Positions 33,129-42,617 of a DNA stretch of 64,000 nucleotides are shown piece after piece (the first letter of the stretch is position 1; the number at the start of each line of letters is the position of its first letter). The notes beneath the pieces were generated by a model. It was not told where the DNA came from. It was given only the letters and a program-made list of their open reading frames with translations, and made no database searches. This DNA is from Halorubrum sp. Hd13 (GTDB taxonomy: Archaea; Halobacteriota; Halobacteria; Halobacteriales; Haloferacaceae): NCBI RefSeq assembly GCF_002252755.1, contig NZ_NHOY01000037.1, positions 57,844 through 121,843 of the forward strand. Reading direction: 5' to 3'. A program made the position numbers and the translations under genes.

Positions 33129-33225
33129 AGGCGGCGTCGGTGGCGCGGACCGGGACGGTGACGCTGATCGCAGACCTCGCCCGCGGGTCGGATCGCTTAT
33201 TCTCGCTCGGACCCGATTTGGAGGC

Positions 33226-34311
33226 ATGAGAGAGGTCGACGCGGATCTGACGGCGCTCGACCGCGGGATCATCAACGCCTTTCAGGGCGGATTCCCGGCG
33301 ACGGAACGGCCCTTCGAGCCGGCCGCGGCGGCGCTTCGCGAACACGGCGTCGACGTGACCGGGGCCGAACTGTGCGAGCGCGTTCGCGAACTCGACGCGG
33401 AGGGCATCCTCTCGCGGTTCGGCGCGCTCGTCAACGCCGAGGAGATCGGCGGGGCGGCGTCGCTCGTCGCGATGCACGCGCCCGAGGACCGCTACGAGGA
33501 GATCGCGGAGACGGTCAACGAGTTCACCGCAGTGGCGCACAACTACGAGCGCGAGCACCCGCACCTCAACATGTGGTTCGTGGTGAGCGTCGCCGACCAC
33601 CCGGACCCCGACAAGGACGGGAACGACCGGGTCGAGGAGGTGCTCGCCGAGATCGAGGCGGCGACGGGCCAAGAGACGTACAACCTGCCGAAGCTCCGGG
33701 AGTTCCACGTCGGCGCGAAGTTCCTCGTCGACGGTCCGGTCCCCGACGGCGACGTCGACCTGTCCGACCTCGGTCCGGCTGTCACGCCGAGCGACCGGGG
33801 GGCGCTCACGCCCGACGAGCGCGACCTCGTCGTCGAGATCCAGGGCGGGCTCCCGATCACGGAGACGCCGTACGCCGACGTGGCGGCCGCGCTCGACGCC
33901 GACGTCGACTGGGTGATCGAGACGATCAAACAGTTCGAGGCGGAGGGGAAGGTGCGCCGCGTCGGCGTCATCCCGAACCACTACGCGCTCGGGTACACGG
34001 AGAACGGAATGACGGTCTGGGACGTGCCCGAGGATGTCCTCGACGAGGTCGGCCCCGCGGTCGCCTCGCTCGACTTCGTCACGCACTGCTACGAGCGCCC
34101 TCGGCACGCCGGCGTCTGGGAGTACAACTTCTTCGCGATGACGCACGGGCGGACGGAGGCGGAGAGCGAGCGCCGCATCGCGGAGGTGAAAGAGCTGATG
34201 GACGAGCACTGGGACGTCGGCGCCGACGACTGGGACACGCTGTTCTCGACGCGAATTCTGAAGAAGACGGGGATCCGCATCGCCGACCGCGCCGACAGCA
34301 ACACGACGTGA
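33226..34311 (+). CDS. Siroheme decarboxylase, AhbA-AhbB fusion
   Basis: 361 residues with two tandem AsnC/Lrp-like halves (about 8-170 and 190-350). Each has a degenerate winged helix (ALDRGIINAFQGGFPATERP; ERDLVVEIQGGLPITETPYA) and an RAM-like beta domain with AVAHNYEREHPHLNMWFVVS and DFVTHCYERPRHAGVWEYNF, the YERxxxx(N/Y)xW/F pattern of siroheme decarboxylases. Two separate subunits in sulfate reducers are joined here. It converts siroheme to 12,18-didecarboxysiroheme on the alternative haem pathway. The next two genes supply siroheme precursors, supporting this over a transcription-factor role. Confidence 0.88.
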   Translation: MREVDADLTALDRGIINAFQGGFPATERPFEPAAAALREHGVDVTGAELCERVRELDAEGILSRFGALVNAEEIGGAASLVAMHAPEDRYEEIAETVNEFTAVAHNYEREHPHLNMWFVVSVADHPDPDKDGNDRVEEVLAEIEAATGQETYNLPKLREFHVGAKFLVDGPVPDGDVDLSDLGPAVTPSDRGALTPDERDLVVEIQGGLPITETPYADVAAALDADVDWVIETIKQFEAEGKVRRVGVIPNHYALGYTENGMTVWDVPEDVLDEVGPAVASLDFVTHCYERPRHAGVWEYNFFAMTHGRTEAESERRIAEVKELMDEHWDVGADDWDTLFSTRILKKTGIRIADRADSNTT

Positions 34312-34342
34312 TCCGTCGCACCGCGGTTCGGGGGCGTCCGAC

Positions 34343-35032
34343 GTGATCCCGTTGTACCACGACTTCGCCGGGGAGTCGGTGCTCGTGTTCGGCGGGGGGA
34401 GCGTCGGCGCGCGAAAGGCGTCGCGGTTCGCCGACGAGGCCCGCGTCGTCGTCGTGAGCCCCGGGTTCGACGAGCGGCTCGTCGAGCGGGCGCGGGACGG
34501 AGGCGGAGCGAGCGGAGCGGGAGTGGAGCTGGTCCGCGCCGCCCCGGACGCCGACGCGGTCCGCGGTTGGGTCGCGCGCGTCGACCCCGCGCTCGTGGTC
34601 GCCGCCACGGACGTCGCCGCCGTCAACGCCGCGGCGGAGGCCGCCGCGCTCGACGCCGGCCTGCTCGTCAACCGAACGGACGTGTCGGCCGCGGACCGAT
34701 CGGGCACGCGCGACGCCCGGAGCGTGGTGGTCCCGGCGACCGTCGAGGACGAGCCGGTCCGGGTCGCACTCTCGACCGGGGGCGCGAGCCCGGCGCTCGC
34801 GAAGGCGCTCCGCGAGCGCGTCGAGGCCGAGATCGACGGCGCCGGCGCGATGGCGGAGCTCTCCGGCGAGCTCCGCGCGGAGCTCAGAGAGCGGGAGATA
34901 GCGCCCGAGGCGCGCCGGGAGGCGATCCGTCGCGTCGTGCGATCCGAGGGGGTTTGGAAGGGTTTACAAAAGGGGAGATCCAACGGTCGTCAAGAGGCGT
35001 ATTCCGTGATCGAGGAGGTACTCAAGGAATGA
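34343..35032 (+). CDS. Precorrin-2 dehydrogenase / sirohydrochlorin ferrochelatase domain protein
   Basis: 229 residues from a GTG at 34343. IPLYHDFAGESVLVFGGGSV GARKA is the NAD-binding start, then LVVAATDVAAVNAAAEAAAL, GLLVNRTDVSAADRS and ARSVVVPATVEDEPVRVALST with GGASPALAKALRERVE match the CysG N-terminal/Met8 fold. It oxidises precorrin-2 with NAD and may insert iron. Siroheme then feeds AhbAB upstream. Its stop overlaps the hemA start (ATGA). Confidence 0.9.
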   Translation: MIPLYHDFAGESVLVFGGGSVGARKASRFADEARVVVVSPGFDERLVERARDGGGASGAGVELVRAAPDADAVRGWVARVDPALVVAATDVAAVNAAAEAAALDAGLLVNRTDVSAADRSGTRDARSVVVPATVEDEPVRVALSTGGASPALAKALRERVEAEIDGAGAMAELSGELRAELREREIAPEARREAIRRVVRSEGVWKGLQKGRSNGRQEAYSVIEEVLKE

Positions 35033-36366
35033 AAGAGACGGGAGCAATCGCCGGCGTGAGCGTCGCTCACTCCCGCGCGACGGTCGACGAGATCGAGTCG
35101 GCCGGCGGCGACGGCGTCCGTGCGACCGTCTCGGACCTGCTCGCGCGCGACGGCGTCGAGGAGGCGTTCGCCCTCCAGACGTGCAACCGCTCGGAGGCGT
35201 TCGTCGTCACCGACCGGACCGTCGACGGGACCGACGCGCTGGCGTCGTTCGCCCCCGAGGTCCGCGGCGGCGCGGTCCGCCGACTCGACCACGAGGAGAG
35301 CTTGGAACACCTGATGCGCGTCGCCTCCGGGCTGGAGTCGCTCGTACTCGGCGAGGACCAGATCATCGGCCAGCTCCGGGAGGCGTACGAGGAGTCGAAG
35401 TCCGCGGGCGGCATCGGCCCCGTCCTGAAGGACGCGGTGACGAAGGCGCTCCACGTCGGGGAGCGCGCGCGGAACGAGACGTCGATCAACGAGGGGGTCG
35501 TCTCGCTCGGGTCGGCCGCGGTCCGGCTGGCCGCGACCGAGATCGACCTCACCGACGGTTCGGCCGTCATCGTCGGCGCCGGCGAGATGGGGACGCTCGC
35601 GGCCCGGACGCTCGACGACACGGCCGTCTCGGAGATCGTCGTCGCGAACCGGACGGTGCCGAACGCGGAGTTCGTCGCCGGCGAGGTCGACACGCCCTCG
35701 GAGGCCGTCTCGCTCGCCGACCTCCCGGCGGTCGTGCACGGGGCCGACCTCGTGATCTCGGCGACCGGGAGCCCGGAACCGGTGATCGAGCCGGAACACG
35801 TCGCGGACGCGGGGCGGCTCGTCTGCATCGACATCGCGCAGCCCCGCGACGTCGACCCGGCGGTCGCCGACCGCGACGAGCTCACGCTGTACGACATCGA
35901 CGCGTTAGAGGACGTGACGCGCCGGACTCGCGAGAGCCGCGAGGCGGAGGCGCGCGAGGTCGAGGCGATCATCGACGAGGAGCTCGACCGAATCCTGCGG
36001 GCGTACAAGCGCAAGCGCGCGGACGACGCCATCTCCGCGATGTACGCGGGCGCCGACCGCGTCAAGGCCCGCGAGGTCGACCGCGCGCTCTCGAAGCTGG
36101 AGGCGCAGGGCGATCTGACCGACGAGCAGCGCGAGACCGTCTCGGACATGGCGGACGCGCTGGTCGGCCAGCTGCTCGCGGCCCCGACCAGCTCGCTGCG
36201 CGACGCCGCGGGCGAGGACGACTGGGAGACGATCCGGACCGCCCTCCGGCTGTTCGATCCCGAGTTCGACGCCCCGCCCGAGGTCCCGGGCGGGACGTCG
36301 GCGGAGGAGAGCGGTCCGGAGATCGACGGCCCGCCGGAGTCGATCGCCGAGGAACTGGACGATTAG
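35029..36366 (+). CDS. hemA: Glutamyl-tRNA reductase
   Basis: 445 residues. The catalytic block ALQTCNRSEAFVV contains the active-site Cys; HLMRVASGLESLVLGEDQII, KALHVGERARNETSINEGVV, the NADPH site AVIVGAGEMGTLAARTL and CIDIAQPRDVDPAVADRDEL are family blocks, with a long dimerisation helix near 310-350. It makes glutamate-1-semialdehyde, the first committed step of tetrapyrrole synthesis. It forms the end of a three-gene haem operon, and a hairpin series follows its stop. Confidence 0.96.
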   Translation: MKETGAIAGVSVAHSRATVDEIESAGGDGVRATVSDLLARDGVEEAFALQTCNRSEAFVVTDRTVDGTDALASFAPEVRGGAVRRLDHEESLEHLMRVASGLESLVLGEDQIIGQLREAYEESKSAGGIGPVLKDAVTKALHVGERARNETSINEGVVSLGSAAVRLAATEIDLTDGSAVIVGAGEMGTLAARTLDDTAVSEIVVANRTVPNAEFVAGEVDTPSEAVSLADLPAVVHGADLVISATGSPEPVIEPEHVADAGRLVCIDIAQPRDVDPAVADRDELTLYDIDALEDVTRRTRESREAEAREVEAIIDEELDRILRAYKRKRADDAISAMYAGADRVKAREVDRALSKLEAQGDLTDEQRETVSDMADALVGQLLAAPTSSLRDAAGEDDWETIRTALRLFDPEFDAPPEVPGGTSAEESGPEIDGPPESIAEELDD

Positions 36367-36618
36367 CGCTCCCTTCGGTCGCCCTCGCTACTCGCGCGAC
36401 TCGCTGTCGTTCGAAAGGCGCGGAGCGCCTTTCGTGATGTCGTCAGAACGCTCTGCGTTCTGACTGCTAGCCGAAAATCTCTGATTTCCGGCGATGACGA
36501 GACGCCTCGGGCGTCTCGAACCACGCGCTTCGGTCGCTCACTTCGTTCGCTCCCTGCAGTGCTTGCGTCGTCGTGCTTCGTCCTCGCGGCTGCCCATTTG
36601 AATCCCGCCCCGCACAGC
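36367..36618. repeat. Series of four short hairpins after hemA
   Basis: Four unrelated short inverted repeats with 3-5 base loops occur in a row: 36412-36434 (cgaaaggcg arms), 36443-36463 (tcagaacg arms), 36471-36491 (ccgaaaatc arms, one mismatch) and 36498-36518 (cgagacgc arms). A tcgctcacttcgttcgctcc segment follows near 36535-36552. The arms differ in sequence but share size and spacing (about 30 bases). No coding frame fits. They could form a transcript-end structure or be repeat-element debris. Confidence 0.75.
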
Positions 36619-36736
36619 ACCGCAGCCTCACGCCTCCCCAGCCTCGTCGGACGCCCTCCGCTTCGCTCCGGACGTCCGACTCCCTCGCGCGCGCTCCGTC
36701 GCGCCCTCCGGGCGCTCGGAGGCGCGCGCCACCGCA
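36619..36736 (+). repeat. Two-hairpin repeat, copy 2
   Basis: Same frame as copy 1: flank cctccccagcctcgtc, first stem ggacg/cgtcc around tccgcttcgctcc, then gactccctcgcgcgcgctcc, second stem cgcgccc/gggcgctcg-type, and the end ggaggcgcgcgccaccgc. Stem bases differ from copy 1 but remain paired. Confidence 0.75.
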
Positions 36737-36838
36737 TGAGACGTTTATATGCCTGAGAGACGTTCTCGGTCCGGCTGCGATCGGAGCCGACCCGGACGGA
36801 CCGTCGCTCTTTATTCCCCGGCCGATCCACGGATCGTC

Positions 36839-37615
36839 ATGAAACTCTCCGAGTACGCGCGACGGCTCGACGACGAACTCGACACGGCGGCGTACGCCGA
36901 CGTCGACGCCAGCGCGAACGGGGTACAGGTCGGTCCGGACGACGCCGAGGTGGAGCGCGTCGCGTTCGCGGTCGACGCCGCCGAGGCGACGATCGAGGCC
37001 GCGGCCGACGCGGGCGCCGACGTCCTCGTCGTCCACCACGGGATCTCGTGGGGGGGCATCGACCGCGTCACGGGGACCGCGTACGACCGGATCGCGGCGC
37101 TGGTCGAGAACGATCTCGCGCTGTACGTCTCACATCTCCCACTGGACGGCCATCAGGACCTCGGTAACGCGGCCGGCGTCGCGGGCGCGATCGGGGTCGG
37201 GGACCGGGAGCCGTTCGGCGAGATCGGACCGGTCACGATCGGGACGGTCGGCGAGCTCGACGCGCCGCGGTCCGCGGCGTCGATCCGGGAGGCGCTTGAC
37301 GACTTCGATGGCCAGCCCGACGGCGAGGCGTCGCCGACGCGCGTGCTCGATTTCGGCCCGGACGAGATCGACCGGGTCGCCGTCGTCACCGGGTCCGGCG
37401 TCGACTGGCTCGACGAGGCCGTCGAGGCGGGCGCCGACGCACTGATCACGGGCGAGGGGAAGGGGAAGGCGTACCACGAGGCGCGAGAGGCCGGCGTCAC
37501 GGTGTTCCTCGCGGGCCACTACGCGACGGAGACGTTCGGGGTGCGGTCCCTCCGGTCGCTGTCGGCGGAGTGGGGGCTGGGGACCGAGTACGTGAGTCAC
37601 CCGACGGGACTCTGA
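36839..37615 (+). CDS. Nif3/YbgI-like dinuclear metal protein
   Basis: 258 residues from the ATG at 36839, about 25 bp after ctttattcc. [34 protein letters not shown] (HH metal ligands), [40 protein letters not shown] and [17 protein letters not shown] carry the conserved His/Glu metal ligands of the Nif3 hexamer family, sometimes called GTP cyclohydrolase I type 2-like. True activity is uncertain throughout the family. Confidence 0.9.
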   Translation: MKLSEYARRLDDELDTAAYADVDASANGVQVGPDDAEVERVAFAVDAAEATIEAAADAGADVLVVHHGISWGGIDRVTGTAYDRIAALVENDLALYVSHLPLDGHQDLGNAAGVAGAIGVGDREPFGEIGPVTIGTVGELDAPRSAASIREALDDFDGQPDGEASPTRVLDFGPDEIDRVAVVTGSGVDWLDEAVEAGADALITGEGKGKAYHEAREAGVTVFLAGHYATETFGVRSLRSLSAEWGLGTEYVSHPTGL

Positions 37616-37697
37616 GGAGTCCGACCGGAGGGGCGAGGGCTCCGTCCCGTCGCCTCCCGAACGCAACCCTTACCGCCCGCGTCCGCGCACTCCGGGT

Positions 37698-39221
37698 ATG
37701 CGCGATCACTTCGAGATCCGGGACCACGACGCCGCCGGGCGGATCGGCCGGCTGGAGGTCCCCCGCGCCGGGGTCACGGTCGAGACGCCGGCGCTGCTGC
37801 CGGTCGTCAACCCCAACGTGCTCACTGTCGAGCCGTCCCGACTCCGCGAGGAGTTCGGCGCGGAGATGCTGATCACCAACTCCTACATCATCCGGAGCAC
37901 GGACCGGATTCGCGACCGCGTGCTGGACGAGGGGCTCCACGACTTCCTCGGGTTCGACGGCGCGATCATGACCGACTCCGGCTCCTTCCAGCTCGCCGAG
38001 TACGGCGACATCGACGTGACCACCGAGGAGATAATCGAGTTCCAGCGGCGGATCGGGAGCGACGTGGCGACCCCCGTCGACGTGCCGACGCCGCCGGACG
38101 TCGACCGCGAGCGCGCCGAGCGCGAGCTGGCGACCACCGAGGAGGCGCTCGCCGACGCCGAGGCGGCGGAGACGGGCGAGATGCTCGTCAACGCGCCCGT
38201 ACAGGGGTCGACGTTCCCGGACCTCCGAGAGGCGGCGGGCCGGCGCGCGACCGACACCGACCTCGACGTGTTCCCGGTCGGCGCGATGGTGCCGCTCCTC
38301 AACGCCTACCGCTACGCCGACGTCGTCGAGGCGGTCCGCGCCGCGAAGCGCGGGCTCGACCCGGACGCGCCCGTCCACCTGTTCGGCGCGGGCCACCCGA
38401 TGATGCTCGCGCTGGCGGTCGCCGCCGGCTGCGACCTGTTCGACTCGGCCGCCTACGCGCTGATGGCGCGCGACGGGCGCTACCTGACCGTCTCCGGGAC
38501 CGAGCACCTGGAGGAGATGGAGTACTTCCCCTGCTCGTGTCCGGTCTGCGCCGAGCACACGCCCGCGGAGCTCCGGGAGATGGACGGGAGCGCCGGGGGC
38601 GGAAACGGCGACACCGACGCCGACGCGTCCGCCGAGCAGCTGCTGGCCGAGCACAACCTCCACGTCACCTTCGAGGAGCTCCGCCGCGTGAAGGCGGCGA
38701 TCCGGTCGGGGAACCTCCTCGAACTGGTCGACCGCCGGGCCCGCGGTCACCCCGCGATGCTCGACGGCTACCGGGCGCTGCTGGACCACGCCGACGAGCT
38801 GGAGCGCGCCGATCCGGTCTCGAAGGACGCGTTCTTCTACACCTCCCACGAATCGGCCCGGCGCCCCGAGATCCGCCGGCACCGCGACCGGCTCGCCAGG
38901 CTGGAGGTCCCCGACCGCCTGCTGCTCACGGAGTCGAACGCGCCCTCCACGCACGACTACGACGCCGTGTGGCGCGTGAAACCCCCGTTCGGTCCCTTCC
39001 CGCGGGCGCTCTCGGAGACGTACCCGCTCACTGCCGAGGTCCCGGAGCGACTCGACGACGCGGCGCAGGTCGCCGCGGCCGAGGGCGTCGCCGCCCTGGC
39101 GTCGGCGAACCCGGAGACCGCGATCACGCTCGGTCACGACGGCTGGCCAGAGACGGCGCTCGACGCCGTCCCCGACTGCGTCGAGACGGAGGACCTGCGG
39201 ACGCTCGGGCGGTCCGGGTAA
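37698..39221 (+). CDS. tgtA: tRNA-guanine(15) transglycosylase (archaeosine pathway)
   Basis: 507 residues. [59 protein letters not shown] (catalytic Asp region), [60 protein letters not shown] and the zinc site CSCPVC...H are clear. It swaps G15 of tRNA for preQ0. Residues of about 298-312 are a Gly/Asp insertion. ArcS, the next enzyme of the pathway, lies 4.7 kb downstream beyond an island, though the two genes are commonly close neighbours in haloarchaea. Confidence 0.96.
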   Translation: MRDHFEIRDHDAAGRIGRLEVPRAGVTVETPALLPVVNPNVLTVEPSRLREEFGAEMLITNSYIIRSTDRIRDRVLDEGLHDFLGFDGAIMTDSGSFQLAEYGDIDVTTEEIIEFQRRIGSDVATPVDVPTPPDVDRERAERELATTEEALADAEAAETGEMLVNAPVQGSTFPDLREAAGRRATDTDLDVFPVGAMVPLLNAYRYADVVEAVRAAKRGLDPDAPVHLFGAGHPMMLALAVAAGCDLFDSAAYALMARDGRYLTVSGTEHLEEMEYFPCSCPVCAEHTPAELREMDGSAGGGNGDTDADASAEQLLAEHNLHVTFEELRRVKAAIRSGNLLELVDRRARGHPAMLDGYRALLDHADELERADPVSKDAFFYTSHESARRPEIRRHRDRLARLEVPDRLLLTESNAPSTHDYDAVWRVKPPFGPFPRALSETYPLTAEVPERLDDAAQVAAAEGVAALASANPETAITLGHDGWPETALDAVPDCVETEDLRTLGRSG

Positions 39222-39359
39222 CGGGGCTTGTTGAACCCCCGATCAGTGACTGATTTCTGTGGCTGTGCTGAATACAGGGCGGGAGTCTTGTACTAGTCCC
39301 CCTCAGTATGATCAGGCCGGATCGGTCAGTACAGGGAAATCACGAATCACTCGATAAAC

Positions 39360-39596
39360 TTAGTTCGCTGAGTCTTGACTCCCGTTCGGTCGAAGCACTG
39401 TATAAAAGAGAAGCCCAAGTTCTGTAAGTACGACTACGCCCCCGATCGAGCGAGCAGCAGTCGATATCCCTGTCGTGTAACCACGTACCGCAACAGCGAG
39501 ATCACCAAGTGCCGCGACTCCAAGCCCGAGCAAAAATACAATTATGAAGAGCAGATACCGAATCGATGTAAGTAGTTCATCTGTTCCGGAGGGCAT
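39360..39596 (-). CDS. Small two-helix membrane protein
   Basis: 78 residues from the ATG at 39596 (an extension to 39668 is possible). Helix one is IRYLLFIIVFLLGLGVAALG, then DLAVAVRGYTTGISTAARS and helix two GGVVVLTELGLLFYTVLRP. No family recognised. Low GC and isolated position on the island make expression uncertain. Confidence 0.5.
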   Translation of the reverse strand: MPSGTDELLTSIRYLLFIIVFLLGLGVAALGDLAVAVRGYTTGISTAARSIGGVVVLTELGLLFYTVLRPNGSQDSAN

Positions 39597-39680
39597 CAAA
39601 ACTAGTTCGAGTGGTGTTTGTGATAACTTTTCTGAACTGGTAAACGACTGACCAGTTCGCAAGCGCAATCTATGCCTAAT

Positions 39681-39803
39681 TTAGAATTCAAATGGGGAAA
39701 ATAACGCAGTCCCCGTGCTGATTAGATCCTCTGTATCGGTCACGCTAGCACTGACAAGCGCCGAGTAGTTCGAAACGTCACTGCTACATATAACGCGCGT
39801 ATT
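39681..39803 (-). pseudogene. C-terminal gene fragment related to the frame at 40318
   Basis: An open frame of 41 codons with no start reads ...YSALVSASVTDTEDLISTGT then ALFSPFEF and stop. It aligns by eye with the end of the 40318-40530 frame (PVAVSSYMTDRENTFSTETA then LLSSFD). Both are probably remnants of diverged duplicates of one gene. Confidence 0.45.
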
Positions 39804-39873
39804 TTACACGGAACCCCCTCCAGAGAACGGTAGCCCAAATGGGTCAGTACAGGGGATCGACTGTCATCCACCG

Positions 39874-40227
39874 CTACGGATTAACGATAGCTTTGATACT
39901 TATCACAGTAGACTCGGACGGTTTCACTGAGAGTTCGTGAACACCGGTAACCGTGATTGTACGCTCAAACGTCTGCTCCGTTTCGAACGCCTCTGAGAGA
40001 ACGTCTTGCGAGTCATGAGAGAGAGTAACTTCTCCACCAGACCCTTTCTGTGTTCCAACGATGATTTTCACTGTATCACCCTTCTGTAGGTCTAATTCGT
40101 ACGTCTGTTCTCGCTGTGTCGTGTCATCGACGCGGACATCACCAGAACCTCCCGTCACTGCCGAACAGCCTCCGAGGACAGACGCCACGGTCACACTCGT
40201 TACAGACAGATACGTTCTCCTGTTCAC
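39874..40227 (-). CDS. Predicted lipoprotein of unknown function
   Basis: 117 residues. MNRRTYLSVTSVTVASVLGG followed by C gives a Tat-like (RR) lipoprotein signal with lipobox LGGC. The mature part is a single beta-sandwich-like domain: YELDLQKGDTVKIIVGTQKG, GEVTLSHDSQDVLSEAFETE, TITVTGVHELSVKPSEST. It resembles small haloarchaeal extracellular domains. It is flanked by decayed fragments on the island. Confidence 0.65.
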   Translation of the reverse strand: MNRRTYLSVTSVTVASVLGGCSAVTGGSGDVRVDDTTQREQTYELDLQKGDTVKIIVGTQKGSGGEVTLSHDSQDVLSEAFETEQTFERTITVTGVHELSVKPSESTVISIKAIVNP

Positions 40228-40317
40228 ACATGTGGTTTTGACGGTAGAGTATAAATAGAATATCCAGAAACAAACAGATGCTTTAGCTAGTCATACAGAT
40301 GCGTCCGTAGGCACCTA

Positions 40318-40530
40318 CTAACGGTTGGTCCGGGAATCAAACGAAGAAAGTAACGCAGTCTCAGTGCTGAATGTATTCTCCCTATCGGTCATGTAGCTAC
40401 TGACAGCGACTGGGGAGTTGATACCGCTCGTGCCGATAGAGGGCGCATATTGGTCATAGTAGTTGCTCCCTGTATCCTTTTGAAGACGTGTGAGAGCAGA
40501 ACGCTCTGTGTGAATATTCCTGAAAACCAC
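40318..40530 (-). pseudogene. Probable gene remnant (70-codon frame)
   Basis: The frame MVFRNIHTERSALTRLQKDT ... INSPVAVSSYMTDRENTFST has no recognised domain or membrane segment. Its 3' third matches the fragment at 39681-39803, indicating two diverged copies of one gene's end. The AT-rich composition agrees with decay. It could also be a short intact gene. Confidence 0.4.
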
Positions 40531-40616
40531 ATTATAGATCGTGGATGAAATTGTTTATTATCCAACGGCTTTAATTATCCCAGCAAATAGCAAATGAGGT
40601 GGTTAGAAGACAACGT

Positions 40617-41288
40617 ATGAGTGATAAAACACAGCAATGGTGGCCATCTCGATCTCTTCAGCGAATCGTTCACGCCGCAGTGGCAGCAGTTCTCGGCCTC
40701 TTCATTTATTCACCGCTGGGATCGACTCCGAGGGCAGAACTGTTCGTGAAACTGGCTCTGTTTCCAGCATTAGTAATCTCCGGCCTGTTCATGTGGAAGG
40801 GATCTCACCTCCGTCCCGTTATACATGACTTGCGTAAAGGTGACCACCCTATCCCACAGCGACTCGTTGGGCTATTGGTGATTATCTCCCTGTTTGGAAT
40901 CGGACATCATATCGACCACATCATCCGCGGCAACCACGTTGGATGGCCACTGACACCGGAAATCAACGCGTTCACGTTCAGTCTGCTATCGTACCCGTTT
41001 ATCACACTGGGATTGTACTTGGGCTGGCGTGACCGCGCTGGGATCCCCTACTGGACGGGCCTGTTCTTCGTGAGTTCACTACTAATCGGGTACGTGCATT
41101 TCGGTCCCTCAGCCATCGAGCCACCGGCAGACATCATCACAGTCTACGAGAATGCACTGGTTGGATGGTTTGCCTTCGCGTGGGTCGTGGGATTCACGAT
41201 CGTCTTGGTCACTGGCCTCGTCTACAGTTCGCTATTGCTAATACGGCAGTCGAAGGGAGCAGCGATTACGTCCTCGCGGGGTGAATAG
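40617..41288 (+). CDS. Six-helix membrane protein, first of a pair
   Basis: 223 residues from the ATG at 40617. Hydrophobic segments lie at about 18-35, 45-62, 83-100, 118-135, 145-160 and 185-212. His-rich loop GIGHHIDHIIRGNHVGWPLT could bind metal or haem. The stop is followed immediately by the ATG of the next membrane gene (no gap), so the two are probably made together and may form a complex. Family not recognised; similar proteins of unknown function occur in bacteria. Confidence 0.65.
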   Translation: MSDKTQQWWPSRSLQRIVHAAVAAVLGLFIYSPLGSTPRAELFVKLALFPALVISGLFMWKGSHLRPVIHDLRKGDHPIPQRLVGLLVIISLFGIGHHIDHIIRGNHVGWPLTPEINAFTFSLLSYPFITLGLYLGWRDRAGIPYWTGLFFVSSLLIGYVHFGPSAIEPPADIITVYENALVGWFAFAWVVGFTIVLVTGLVYSSLLLIRQSKGAAITSSRGE

Positions 41289-42209
41289 ATGAACAGGGCC
41301 TTACCCGCGCAGGAAATGCTGACAGAACTTCGCAACCGTAACCGACTATTGTACACCGTTACACTCGCCCATCTCGCTCTCGCCGCTCTATTCACTGTCC
41401 TGATAGCACTGGACAGTAGAACGCTTCTCGGACGGAACGTCTGGACCAAGCCGTGGAAGTTCGCCATCTCGATTGCCATCTTTACGGGAACGATGGCGTG
41501 GATTCTTCCTTCGTTGTCGTTGACTGACCAAGTGGAGAAGGTAGCTACCTACACGATCAGTGGAGCGATGACGATCGAAATCACCCTGATCTCGACCCAA
41601 GCCGCGAGAGGAGTTGCATCACACTTCAACACGAGCGCGCCACTCGACACGACGATTTTCATGATCATGGGCGCGACAATTACTATCAGTTCCTCTGTCG
41701 TCGCGTACGTCCTCTGGCGAGTCGTCCGGAGTCCTCCCGATCTCCCGCCTCCCTATCTCTGGGGACTCGTACTCGGGATGTTCCTATTTGTTCTCATGAG
41801 CTTCCAAGGGTGGCTCATGGTGTTCAGGCAATCCCATGCCGTCGGAGCTGCCAGTGGAGGGCCTGGACTCACCTTATTAAACTGGAGTTTGACGGGTGGC
41901 GACCTTCGTGTTGCTCATCTTGTCGGGCTTCACGCGTTACAGGCCCTCCCGCTCACGGGATACCTCGCAACTCGCTGGAGTCGTGTCTCGACTCGTGTGG
42001 CGCTTGGTATCGTCGGTATCGTCGGCGTGCTCTACGGTGGTCTGGTCGCCGTGACGTTGGTATTGGCACTGCTGGGAACGCCTCTCGTCTCGACGCCTAT
42101 CGCTCCCTGGCTCTCCCCGAGCATCGCTGCGGGATTTCTTCTTACTGTCACGATCAGCGTGTTTATTTTCGGAAGTACGCTCTGGAGACACGAGACACCT
42201 GCCCAGTAG
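41289..42209 (+). CDS. Eight-helix membrane protein, second of a pair
   Basis: 306 residues starting directly after the preceding stop. About eight hydrophobic helices; notable motifs are RNVWTKPWKFAISIAIFTGT, SFQGWLMVFRQSHAVGAASG, LLNWSLTGGDLRVAHLVGLH and ALQALPLTGYLATRW. The conserved-looking His and Trp positions resemble bacterial uncharacterised membrane proteins that have LGLHALQxLPL near the C-terminal helices. Function unknown. Lower GC than flanking core genes. Confidence 0.7.
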   Translation: MNRALPAQEMLTELRNRNRLLYTVTLAHLALAALFTVLIALDSRTLLGRNVWTKPWKFAISIAIFTGTMAWILPSLSLTDQVEKVATYTISGAMTIEITLISTQAARGVASHFNTSAPLDTTIFMIMGATITISSSVVAYVLWRVVRSPPDLPPPYLWGLVLGMFLFVLMSFQGWLMVFRQSHAVGAASGGPGLTLLNWSLTGGDLRVAHLVGLHALQALPLTGYLATRWSRVSTRVALGIVGIVGVLYGGLVAVTLVLALLGTPLVSTPIAPWLSPSIAAGFLLTVTISVFIFGSTLWRHETPAQ

Positions 42210-42617
42210 GCGAGACATCCTTCGGCAGAGTCGCCACGCGATACCAACCTCGACTCGCTCCTCTGTACCTCGTATCAAGCACCGAAGTACATTCAGCCTC
42301 TGTATCTCGCATTACGTTCCTAACAGAAGTGAGGAGGGAGTAGACCGTCTCTGGTCTGTAAGTTCCCTGTACTGAACGATCTACAGTCGATACTTCCGGG
42401 CCTACGCGGCTGAATCACCCGCAATTTCGCGCTTGCGTATTGACCACCGAGGGGTCTACCAGTTCAGAGAAATGTTCCGACAGCCGTGCGAGATACAAGG
42501 CGCGAATCCTTCAGACTCCACACTCACGCGGTTTTGTGAAGTGTATAGTATGGGTTCCACGTTACGGCCCGCGTCGAGGCAGTCAAACGTTAACTGATTC
42601 AGACCTGACGTGCCTGT
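42210..42617. other. Gene-free part of the island
   Basis: About 400 bases of mixed composition. It contains one inverted copy of the tcagtacaggg motif (42365-42375) and no convincing frame on either strand. Confidence 0.5.

Noticed and set aside
31936..34983. 1015-codon minus-strand ORF
   Set aside because: Antisense of S6e and haem genes; an artefact of high GC3.
36595..36615. tRNA 3' end-like sequence (tttgaatcccgccccgc) before repeat copy 2
   Set aside because: The T-arm stem does not pair and no upstream tRNA body exists; resemblance is probably chance.
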